64,000 nucleotides of DNA from Aquitalea denitrificans (GTDB lineage Bacteria > Pseudomonadota > Gammaproteobacteria > Burkholderiales > Chromobacteriaceae). Of this stretch, positions 1 to 7,537 are shown one piece after another; position 1 is the stretch's first letter, and every line of letters begins with the position of its first letter. The position numbers and the translations under genes were made by a program. The stretch covers positions 372,001 through 436,000 of the forward strand of contig NZ_CP047241.1 of the NCBI RefSeq assembly GCF_009856625.1, in the 5' to 3' direction. A model generated the notes under the pieces. That model was not told where the DNA came from, did no database searches, and saw nothing but the letters and a program-made list of their open reading frames with translations.

Positions 1-2230
1 GGGTATAGCCACCGGTGATCGGCCTGCCGTCGGCATCTGGCGGTAACATCAGGTTGAGAATCCGGATATTGGCAAAGGTGCCGCGCACCATAACTTCGTG
101 GTTACCCCGACGCGATCCGTAGCTGTTGAACAAGCGGGGCGTGATACCCAGTTGTTGCAGATAGCCTCCCGCACAGGAGTCGGGAGCAATGCTGCCGGCC
201 GGGCTGATGTGATCGGTGGTGACTGAGTCGCCCAGCAGCGCCAGGGCTCTGGCTTGCCGTATCGGTGGCAAGGGTGGAAGGCGGTGTAGCGTGACATCAT
301 CCAGAAATGGAGGGCGGACAATATAACTGGAGCGTGGCCAGTTATATGTCTGCTGTGTCTCAAGCGGCAGGTCCTGCCATAAGGGGTCATCCGCTATCTG
401 GTACAGGCGTGGGTAGCTGGTCGGATTTTCCGCCGCGTGAACGGCCCGGTCTATTTCCTGCGGACTTGGCCACAGCATGGACAGATAGACTGCATTGCCC
501 TGTTTATCCTGACCGAGTGGCTCACGAGTCAGATCTATGTCTATCCGCCCGGCCAGCGCAAAGGCCACGACCAGCGGTGGGCTCATCAGGAAGTTGGCGC
601 GTAGTGCCGGATGAATGCGCGCTTCAAAATTGCGATTGCCGGACAGGACGGAAGCGCAGATGAGATCACCCTCGGCAATTTGTTGCTCCAAGGCCAGATC
701 CAGCGGTCCCGAATTGCCAATGCAGGTGGTGCAGCCATAGGCGACCAGGCGAAAGCCAAGCTGTGCCAGTGGCTCCAGCAGCCCTGCACCTTCCAGGTAG
801 TCGCGCACCACTTGCGAACCGGGGGCCAGCGAGGTTTTGATATGAGATGGCACCGCCAGTCCCAATGCCACCGCCTTCCGGGCCAGCAAACCCGCAGTCA
901 GCATGCTGCCCGGATGCGAAGTGTTGGTACAGGAGGTAATGGCGGCAATCACGATGTCGCCATGAGTCAGCTGCTTGTCTGCCGCCGATCCGGCTGGCCG
1001 GACCGGGGCTGCAGCGCCCTTGCCGAAGCCGCCACGCTCGGTGGGTGCGGACAGGGTGGTGATGAAACTTTGCTTCAACGCGTCCAGTGGAATGCGATCC
1101 TGCGGCCGGCGCGGGCCGGCCACGCAGGGCTTGATGTCTGCCAGGTTTACATTGATGACGCGACTGTAGTCGATCTCTCCCAGTCGTGGCATGCCAAACA
1201 TTTTCTGTGCCTGGAAATAGGCCTGAAACGCGGCAACCTGTTCGCTGCCGCGGCCTGTGGCCGTCAGGTAGGCCACCGTCTGGTGGTCGGGAGGAAAATA
1301 AGCCACGGTGGCACCGTATTCCGGAGCCATGTTGGCAATGGTGGCGCGGTCCGGAACGGTGAGCCGGGCGGCCCCGTTGCCAAAGAATTCGACAAAATCC
1401 CCCACCACATCTGACTTGCGCAGCAATTCGGTCAGGGTGAGGACAACATCGGTGGCGGTAACTCCCGTGGACAAGTGCCCGTGCAGGTGTACGCCAAGCA
1501 CATCCGGCTGTAGCAGGAACACCGGTAAACCCAGCATGGCTGATTCCGCCTCGATGCCGCCCACTCCCCAGCCCAGCACACCCAGGCCATTGATCATGGT
1601 GGTATGCGAATCGGTCCCGACCAGGGTGTCGGGACAGTAGATTTTGCCTTGTCGGGTCAGGCCGGGTGCCAGGTACTCCAGATTGACCTGGTGGACAATG
1701 CCCTGCCCCGGCGGGGTGACGTGCAGATTGGCAAAAGCGTGCTGGCCCCATTTGATGAAACGGTAGCGCTCGGCATTGCGTTCGTATTCCAGTTGCAGAT
1801 TGCGCTGCAAGGCATCGGGCTCACGGAAAAAATCCACCTGCACCGAGTGATCCACTACCAGATGCACCGGAGTTTTCGGTGTGATCAGCGCCGGGTCCCG
1901 GCCCAGACGAATGGTGGCATCGCGCATGGCGGCCAGATCGCATAGCAGGGGCACACCGGTGAAGTCCTGCAGCAGAATGCGCGCCACCACAAAGGGAATT
2001 TCCGTCTCGCGTGGTGCTTGTGGCTGCCAGCTGGCGAGCTGGCGCAAATGGGCCTCGCTGACATATTGGCCACCCACATGCCGCAGCAGAGACTCCAGCA
2101 TGATGCGCAAGGAAACCGGTAGTCTGGAGATGGCACCGAAGCCCTGCTGTTCCAGCAAGGGCAGTGCGTAATACAAACCAATCTGCCCGTTGCCAAAGGA
2201 GAATTCACGTAAATAACTGGCGCTGCGCAT
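1..2230 (-). CDS. acnA: Aconitate hydratase A, 3' part cut by window edge
   Basis: Aconitase interconverts citrate and isocitrate in the TCA cycle, using a [4Fe-4S] cluster in the cytoplasm. About 743 codons are present of a family length near 890; the frame stays open to base 1, so the C-terminal swivel domain is outside the window. Cluster-ligand motifs are visible: ITSCTNTS and, further on, YGCTTCIGNSGPL. The start at 2230 is set by a strong AGGAGG seven bases upstream. It lies 117 bp downstream of fumC on the same strand. I checked the frame at the start, at the cysteine motif and at base 1, and it agrees at all three, so no frameshift is evident. The motifs and length fit the AcnA type rather than AcnB. 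Confidence 0.95.
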   Translation of the reverse strand, partial: MRSASYLREFSFGNGQIGLYYALPLLEQQGFGAISRLPVSLRIMLESLLRHVGGQYVSEAHLRQLASWQPQAPRETEIPFVVARILLQDFTGVPLLCDLAAMRDATIRLGRDPALITPKTPVHLVVDHSVQVDFFREPDALQRNLQLEYERNAERYRFIKWGQHAFANLHVTPPGQGIVHQVNLEYLAPGLTRQGKIYCPDTLVGTDSHTTMINGLGVLGWGVGGIEAESAMLGLPVFLLQPDVLGVHLHGHLSTGVTATDVVLTLTELLRKSDVVGDFVEFFGNGAARLTVPDRATIANMAPEYGATVAYFPPDHQTVAYLTATGRGSEQVAAFQAYFQAQKMFGMPRLGEIDYSRVINVNLADIKPCVAGPRRPQDRIPLDALKQSFITTLSAPTERGGFGKGAAAPVRPAGSAADKQLTHGDIVIAAITSCTNTSHPGSMLTAGLLARKAVALGLAVPSHIKTSLAPGSQVVRDYLEGAGLLEPLAQLGFRLVAYGCTTCIGNSGPLDLALEQQIAEGDLICASVLSGNRNFEARIHPALRANFLMSPPLVVAFALAGRIDIDLTREPLGQDKQGNAVYLSMLWPSPQEIDRAVHAAENPTSYPRLYQIADDPLWQDLPLETQQTYNWPRSSYIVRPPFLDDVTLHRLPPLPPIRQARALALLGDSVTTDHISPAGSIAPDSCAGGYLQQLGITPRLFNSYGSRRGNHEVMVRGTFANIRILNLMLPPDADGRPITGGYT

Positions 2231-2305
2231 GGTGTGGCCTCCTGCAGATGGGGCTTGCCGTTCCGAACATGGAAAACAATCTTGGCAACGGCAGTGCGGA
2301 TGTAC

Positions 2306-2321
2306 TGTGCGCAAGCGCACA
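2306..2321. promoter_or_regulatory. Perfect inverted repeat between fumC and acnA
   Basis: TGTGCGC, an AA centre, then GCGCACA: 7-bp arms with a 2-bp centre. Weaker complementarity continues outside the arms. There is no T-run, so it is not a standard terminator. It could be an operator for acnA or a processing hairpin in a fumC-acnA transcript. Confidence 0.4.
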
Positions 2322-2347
2322 TTCGGCACGATAGTGTTACCAAGCAC

Positions 2348-3733
2348 TTACACCATATTGCCAGGCTGCACCCAGCTATCGAATTGGGCCTCACTGATGC
2401 TGGCCAGTTCCAGCGCTGCCTGCTTCAGCGTACAGCCGGTCTGTTGTGCGTGGCGGGCAATACGGGCCGCCTGGTCATAGCCGATGTGAGGGCTGAGGGC
2501 GGTGACCAGCATCAGTGAGCGCTCCAGCAACTGGGCGATGCGTTCGCGGTCGGGCTGCATGCCGGCAATGCAGTGTTCACCCAGGCTGTCCATGCCATCA
2601 CTCAACAGACGCAGGCTTTGCAGAAAATTGTAGGCAATCAGTGGCTTGAAGACATTGAGTTCAAAATTTCCCGAAGCGGCACCGATAGACAGCGCCACAT
2701 CGTTGCCCATCACCTGGCAGCACAGCATGGTGACAGCCTCGCACTGGGTGGGGTTTACCTTGCCCGGCATGATGGAGCTGCCGGCTTCATTGGCCGGCAG
2801 GATCAGCTCCCCCAGCCCGCAGCGCGGGCCGGAAGCCAGCCAGCGGATATCGTTGGCGATTTTCATCAGCGTCGTGGCCAACATTTTCATCGCACCATGC
2901 GTCATCACCATGGCATCGTGTCCAGCCAGTGCGGCAAACTTGTTGTCTGCGCTGCAAAGTGGCAGGCCGGTTTGCGCTGCCAGGATGGCAGCCACCCGGT
3001 CGCCAAACTGAGGATGTGTGTTCAGACCGGTTCCTACCGCAGTCCCGCCGATTGCCAGTTGGCACAATGCGGGCAGGCTGCCCTGCAAGGCTTGTTCGGC
3101 ATGGTGTAACTGGGCGACCCAGCCTGATATCTCCTGGCCCAGCGTCAGGGGGGTGGCATCTTGCAGGTGGGTACGGCCAATTTTGATCACCCCGGCAAAG
3201 GCCTGCGATTTGGCAAGCAGCTGTTGTTGCAGCCTGCCCAGTGCCGGCAGCAGTTGGTGGCGGATGCCTTGGGCCGCGGCCAGATGCATGGCGGTGGGGA
3301 AGACATCGTTGGAGGACTGCCCCATATTGATTTCATCATGTGGGTGCAATAGCGCCTGCTGGCCAGGATGGCCACCAAGCAAAACGCTTGCCCGGTTGGC
3401 CAGCACTTCATTCATGTTCATATGGCTTTGCGTGCCCGAGCCGGTTTGCCAGACTGACAGCGGAAACTGCCGCTCATGCTGGCCAGCGGCTATTTCATCA
3501 CAGGCCTGCACAATGGCCTCTCCCTTGGTGGCATCCAGCAAGCCCAGTTCCATATTTGCCTGGGCCGCCGCCCGCTTGACGCTGGCTAGCGCGTGGATCA
3601 GTGCTAGCGGCATCGGCTCGTTTGAAATGGCGAAATGTTGCAGTGCACGCTGGGTCTCGGCTCCCCACAGTGCATCGTCCGCTACGGCGATGCTGCCAAA
3701 ACTGTCGCTTTCCATGCGTTGGGACGTGATCAT
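2348..3733 (-). CDS. fumC: Fumarate hydratase class II (fumarase C)
   Basis: Fumarase C hydrates fumarate to malate; class II enzymes are iron-independent homotetramers. The 461-aa product has the usual length. Visible motifs are [12 protein letters not shown] near residue 100, the [14 protein letters not shown] segment, and the family signature [15 protein letters not shown] near residue 320. I chose the ATG at 3733 because GGAG lies eight bases upstream; a TTG one codon earlier and an ATG at 3715 are also possible. acnA follows on the same strand, so the two TCA enzymes are probably co-transcribed. In enterobacteria both isoenzymes belong to the oxidative-stress response; whether that holds here is not shown by the sequence. 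Confidence 0.97.
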   Translation of the reverse strand: MITSQRMESDSFGSIAVADDALWGAETQRALQHFAISNEPMPLALIHALASVKRAAAQANMELGLLDATKGEAIVQACDEIAAGQHERQFPLSVWQTGSGTQSHMNMNEVLANRASVLLGGHPGQQALLHPHDEINMGQSSNDVFPTAMHLAAAQGIRHQLLPALGRLQQQLLAKSQAFAGVIKIGRTHLQDATPLTLGQEISGWVAQLHHAEQALQGSLPALCQLAIGGTAVGTGLNTHPQFGDRVAAILAAQTGLPLCSADNKFAALAGHDAMVMTHGAMKMLATTLMKIANDIRWLASGPRCGLGELILPANEAGSSIMPGKVNPTQCEAVTMLCCQVMGNDVALSIGAASGNFELNVFKPLIAYNFLQSLRLLSDGMDSLGEHCIAGMQPDRERIAQLLERSLMLVTALSPHIGYDQAARIARHAQQTGCTLKQAALELASISEAQFDSWVQPGNMV

Positions 3734-3929
3734 CAAGCGGACTCCATCCGGGTTGGTTGACGGCAGGTGTGCTCACCATGCCCGTTCATCATGCAAAATG
3801 CCCATCAACTCGAAGCGAATTGACAGGCAACACATCAACGCCAGGCTGCTGCCGCAAGGCAGTCCAGGGTGTTTCGGGGGGAAGGCCCTGCCGTAAAGGT
3901 AGGCTTGCCCGCTGGTACGCTGCGGCTAT

Positions 3930-4130
3930 TCAGGACTTGGCTTGGTCCGTGGTCTTGTCCTGCATGTTTCCGGGCGCTTTGCCTGCTGAGTCCCTGGCGG
4001 CATCCTTGCCGGATTCAACGGTGTTGCCCTTCTGGCTGAAGACCGGGCCGGTGCTGGTGATGCCGGCATTTGCCTTGCCGTTGCTGTCTTCCGGTTTTGC
4101 GGTGTCATGCTTTTCAGTGATTGCAGTCAT
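3930..4130 (-). CDS. Small hydrophilic protein of unknown function
   Basis: A 66-aa product rich in K, D, S, T, G and A, with no hydrophobic segment and no cysteine, so probably soluble and partly disordered. An AGAGGT ribosome-binding sequence sits seven bases before the ATG at 4130, which supports it as a real gene. It lies just downstream of the BON-domain gene on the same strand. Composition is reminiscent of small stress-related hydrophilic proteins, but I recognise no family. A second minus-strand reading frame over the same bases (3926-4108) is proline- and arginine-rich and looks like a shadow. Confidence 0.55.
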   Translation of the reverse strand: MTAITEKHDTAKPEDSNGKANAGITSTGPVFSQKGNTVESGKDAARDSAGKAPGNMQDKTTDQAKS

Positions 4131-4273
4131 TGCGTTTACCTCTGGTCTTGCTGATTGCGTCGGGTGGATTCACTCGACATCAATCACACGATGCGCGCTG
4201 CTCCCCGCCGCGTCTGTGCGTTAACCGGCATAGTGCAATTTAATTTCCGAGGGTGGACTGGCGGCCAGCCTGT

Positions 4274-4930
4274 TCAGGCGATGACGGAAATCTTGTCGAT
4301 GACATCGCGCACGCCGGGCATGCCGGCAGCAGCATGGTTGGCCAAGGCGCGCTCGGACCAGCTATGGACGCTGCCGGAGAGAATCACGTCCGGGCCATCA
4401 ATGTTGACGGTAATGCTGTTGATGTCGCTTATGGCCCGGCGTTTGAGTGCCGCTTCCACTTCTTCCTTGATGGCGTGGCTGACCAGCTTGCTGCGCAGCG
4501 TGATCTGGTTGCTGATACCGGTAACACCAGAGAGATGGCGTAGCAGACTGATGGCCGTCTTGCGCTGGAAGTCCCACTCGACATCGCCTGTCAAGGTGAT
4601 CCAGCCGTGCTCGACCATGACTTTGATATTGTGGTCTTTGAGCACGGGTATCATTTGCAAGGCGTTGGCTGCTGCGGCCGAAATCTCACTATCACCACGC
4701 TGTTCCTGCCAGGGCAGGGCCACTGTTAATTCGATAGCAAGGGCCTGCACGCCACCGACCCGCAAGGCGGCCCGTTCTGCTGCCCACTTTTGCGTAAAGT
4801 CGGCCACCTGCCCGCTGAGAGTGATGACGCCGTCCTTGGCCTGCACGCCGATATGGCTGGCATAGATCTGCGGATCCCATGCCAACTCTGCCATGACATC
4901 TGACTGCAGTGTGGTATCGGTTTTTAGCAT
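4274..4930 (-). CDS. BON-domain protein (three BON repeats)
   Basis: A 218-aa protein made of three consecutive BON modules (about residues 3-70, 75-145 and 148-215). Each shows the pattern of an acidic helix, then GxVxLxGxV strands: DGVITLSGQV, HGWITLTGDV and GPDVILSGSV. BON domains in OsmY-like proteins associate with membranes or cell envelopes during osmotic stress. No signal peptide is visible, so this copy may be cytoplasmic, unlike OsmY. The start at 4930 is supported by GGAG seven bases upstream; an ATG ten codons earlier lacks this. It is divergent from the Crp-type regulator at 5127. Confidence 0.88.
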   Translation of the reverse strand: MLKTDTTLQSDVMAELAWDPQIYASHIGVQAKDGVITLSGQVADFTQKWAAERAALRVGGVQALAIELTVALPWQEQRGDSEISAAAANALQMIPVLKDHNIKVMVEHGWITLTGDVEWDFQRKTAISLLRHLSGVTGISNQITLRSKLVSHAIKEEVEAALKRRAISDINSITVNIDGPDVILSGSVHSWSERALANHAAAGMPGVRDVIDKISVIA

Positions 4931-5050
4931 GATGCGACTCCTTGTAGTCTGGATCGCCATGATCTGTCACCACTGGCACGGCGTCTGTCTGTTGGGACAC
5001 ACAACGATGACCAGACCGCAATGCATACAGGTACACCGCATTTGTTCTCA

Positions 5051-5107
5051 GTGTACATACACCAGCAAATTTATGGTTTATATTAATAGAGATTGAATCA
5101 ATTGATT
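5051..5107. promoter_or_regulatory. Two palindromes between divergent BON and Crp-type genes
   Basis: GTGTA-CA-TACAC (5051-5062) and AATCAATTGATT (5096-5107) are perfect palindromes in the 196-bp divergent promoter region. The second lies just before the ribosome-binding site of the regulator gene. It resembles but does not match the FNR consensus TTGAT-N4-ATCAA. Autoregulation is a possibility. Confidence 0.4.
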
Positions 5108-5126
5108 TAATATTGGGAGGAGATAC

Positions 5127-5840
5127 ATGGTAGAAGTATGCCCAGCCAATGGTCTGCTCTCAGCCTTGCCGGAGGCAGATTGGTTGCAAATCAGGCCCTT
5201 TCTCGAACAGGTGGAATTGCCGCTGGGCAAGACGCTTTACGAGTCAGGACACAAACTCAGCCACGTCTATTTTCCCGTGACGGCCATCGTATCGTTGCTG
5301 TACGTCATGGAGAACGGCGACTCTGCCGAGATTGCAGTGGTTGGCAATGAAGGCATTGTCGGCATTGCCCTGTTCATGGGAGGGGAGTCCACCCCAAGCC
5401 GGGGAGTAGTCCAAAGTGGTGGCTACGGTTACCGCCTGCCGGCACACGTGATCAAGCAGGAGTTCGAGCGTTCGCTACCGTTCATGCATCTCTTACTGCG
5501 TTACACCCAGGCGCTGATTACCCAGATGTCACAGACAGCGGTATGCAACAGGCATCACTCGCTGGATCAGCAGCTATGTCGCTGGCTGTTGCTCAGCCTG
5601 GATCGGCTGCAAGGCAGCGAGCTGTGTATGACGCAGGAGCTGATTGCCAACATGCTGGGCGTGCGGCGCGAAGGGGTGACCAATGCAGCATTGAATTTGC
5701 AGCGTGAGGGCATCATCAGCTATGCCCGCGGGCACATTCGGGTACTGGACCGTCCGGCACTGGAAGCGCGCACCTGTGAGTGCTATGCCGTGGTGAAAAA
5801 GGAGTATCAGCGGCTGTTGCCGCCTTTCCGGGCGAAGTGA
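5127..5840 (+). CDS. Crp/Fnr-family transcriptional regulator
   Basis: A 237-aa DNA-binding regulator. An N-terminal cyclic-nucleotide-binding-like beta-barrel (about residues 15-130) is followed by a long dimer helix and a C-terminal winged helix-turn-helix (about 165-225; MTQELIANMLGVRREGVTNAA is the recognition region). It lacks the cluster of N-terminal cysteines of classical Fnr, so an iron-sulphur oxygen sensor is unlikely, and the cAMP-contacting residues of CRP are not evident. A GGGAGGAG ribosome-binding site precedes the ATG. A second regulator of the same type is at 6645. The ligand is unknown. Confidence 0.9.
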   Translation: MVEVCPANGLLSALPEADWLQIRPFLEQVELPLGKTLYESGHKLSHVYFPVTAIVSLLYVMENGDSAEIAVVGNEGIVGIALFMGGESTPSRGVVQSGGYGYRLPAHVIKQEFERSLPFMHLLLRYTQALITQMSQTAVCNRHHSLDQQLCRWLLLSLDRLQGSELCMTQELIANMLGVRREGVTNAALNLQREGIISYARGHIRVLDRPALEARTCECYAVVKKEYQRLLPPFRAK

Positions 5841-5902
5841 ACAGGTCCCGGGTCCTTGCGAAGCCCGGAACAGGATGAACCGGGCGGCGTATTGTGAAGC
5901 GA

Positions 5903-6295
5903 TTACGGCGTGGTGCCGGCTGCTTTCCTTTTGCTCTCCTCAGTGACAGTCAGGTCGGACAATGCGGTGTGCAAAATGCCGAAGTGCTGCTCTGTCAGCG
6001 AGCGCAGGTTTTCATGGTTTTTTGACAGGTCGTTGCACAGCTCGTTGGAGCAGTGCATCAGTTTGCTGGATGCATGACTGGCTATGTGGTTGATCTTGCT
6101 GATTGCGTCCCCCGGTGTGGTGGCAGCCATCAGTTCTTTTACCGACAAGGCGCAAGTATCCAGCCCTGCCTGGCCCAATGCCAGGTTGAAATGGACGATT
6201 TTTTCAGCGCAATCCAGAGACAGTGCCATGAGCTTGATGCCCAGTCGCAAAATCGGCTGGCTTTGTGCTGACAACTCCTGATGTGCAGTATTCAT
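5903..6295 (-). CDS. Phasin-like small helical protein
   Basis: A 130-aa product, helical throughout, with a phasin-type pattern: a central segment rich in A, L, K and S and no membrane helix. Phasins coat polyhydroxyalkanoate granules in beta-proteobacteria. The match here is by overall pattern only, so the function is tentative. The start at 6295 has GGAGAG five bases upstream; an in-frame ATG at 6364 lacks one. It is convergent with the regulator ending at 5840. Confidence 0.55.
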   Translation of the reverse strand: MNTAHQELSAQSQPILRLGIKLMALSLDCAEKIVHFNLALGQAGLDTCALSVKELMAATTPGDAISKINHIASHASSKLMHCSNELCNDLSKNHENLRSLTEQHFGILHTALSDLTVTEESKRKAAGTTP

Positions 6296-6644
6296 GTTTG
6301 CTCTCCGCGACAAGTCATGTGTAAGGGCCGGAAAGGAAGACTGACCTCCTGCCGGGCCGTTCAAACCGGGTCGTACTTCTATCCGGACGCATCAACCGCA
6401 ACCGCTAAAGCCGGCTGGCCAGACGGAAAAGTGTCTCCGCCAGCGGCATCTTCCGATAGCCGCCATACTTCCGTATGTGCGTTGGCAAACATAGTCGCTA
6501 CTCGCCACAGGCCATGTATGCCGTGTTACGTCGCTAAGCGCGTTAACACACAGTCAAGGCTTGCTGTAATGGAGCAGGGTGGCAGTGGCACTCTATATCG
6601 GGCTGCCTGATGACTACCGGACTGCCGGGGTGGGGAGTGGATAT

Positions 6645-7340
6645 ATGAAGCAGCCGCACAATTGCATTCTGCAGCGTTTGCCGTCAGCCGATCGCCATCA
6701 ACTGCTGGCGCGATGCGAGCAAACAGCTTTGCCGCTGGCTGCCCGCCTGGACGGCCCCGGACAAGGTGGCCATCAGGTTTACTTCCCCCTGTCCGGGCTG
6801 GTGGTGCTGCAGTCAGGCAGCGGCAATCATATTGTTTCGGCCGGCATGCTTGGCAATGAGGGTATGCTGGGGGCTGGCTTGGTGCTGGGGCTGGCCCGGT
6901 CGCCCTTGCAGGCCACGGTACTGGAAGCCGGACAGGCCCTGCGAGTTGATTCTCTTGGTTTCTGGCATGCATTGCGGCATAGCCAATCCTTGACACGGCT
7001 GAGTCGGCATTATTTTTATTCCACCCATGAACAACTCGCCCTGTCTGCAGCGTGTGCCCATTTTCATGACATCATTCCACGGCTGGCGTGCTGGTTGCTG
7101 ATGGCTCACGACCGCCTGCAACTTGATGAAATGCATTTCACCCAGCAGGATATGGCCGGCATTCTTGGCGTACGACGCGTCGGCATTACCCGCGCAGCAG
7201 GCTGGCTGCAAGGCCAGGGGCTGATTTGCTATCACCGTGGAGCGATCAGCATCCTGGATCGGCCAGGTTTACAACAGACGGCATGCAGCTGTTATGTATT
7301 GTTTGCTCGCAATCATGCACTGCTGGTTTGTCACCCCTGA
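6645..7340 (+). CDS. Crp/Fnr-family transcriptional regulator (second copy)
   Basis: A 231-aa protein with the same architecture as the regulator at 5127: a degenerate cyclic-nucleotide-binding fold (HQVYFPLSGLVVLQ, GNEGMLGAGL) and a C-terminal winged HTH (FTQQDMAGILGVRRVGITRAA), ending in a CSCY motif like the CECY of the first copy. The shared C-terminal cysteine pair is typical of one subfamily. The start at 6645 is chosen because GGGGAG lies seven bases upstream. It precedes the CheB-CheR gene by about 200 bp on the same strand and may control it. Confidence 0.88.
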   Translation: MKQPHNCILQRLPSADRHQLLARCEQTALPLAARLDGPGQGGHQVYFPLSGLVVLQSGSGNHIVSAGMLGNEGMLGAGLVLGLARSPLQATVLEAGQALRVDSLGFWHALRHSQSLTRLSRHYFYSTHEQLALSAACAHFHDIIPRLACWLLMAHDRLQLDEMHFTQQDMAGILGVRRVGITRAAGWLQGQGLICYHRGAISILDRPGLQQTACSCYVLFARNHALLVCHP

Positions 7341-7537
7341 ACCGACTTTCCGGCCTGGATGCGGTGGCAGATAGGGCGGTGGTGGTCAAACTGCTTGGGC
7401 CGGCAGATGGACCATTCTGATGTTGCAGTGCAGTAAATTCTTGTAGTCAGCGCAATAGCATGTAGGGTACAAGTCACAGTCTGGCATCATCTTGTCCGGG
7501 ACTGTCTGGCGTGCAGAGCACTGCACAGAAAAGCGTG

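Noticed and set aside
666..1751. A 361-codon open frame on the minus strand within acnA
   Set aside because: It is out of frame with acnA, whose correct frame is open from 2230 to base 1 and has the aconitase motifs.
5096..5107. A true FNR box before the Crp-type gene
   Set aside because: The palindrome AATCAATTGATT does not fit TTGAT-N4-ATCAA, and the adjacent protein lacks the FNR cysteine cluster.
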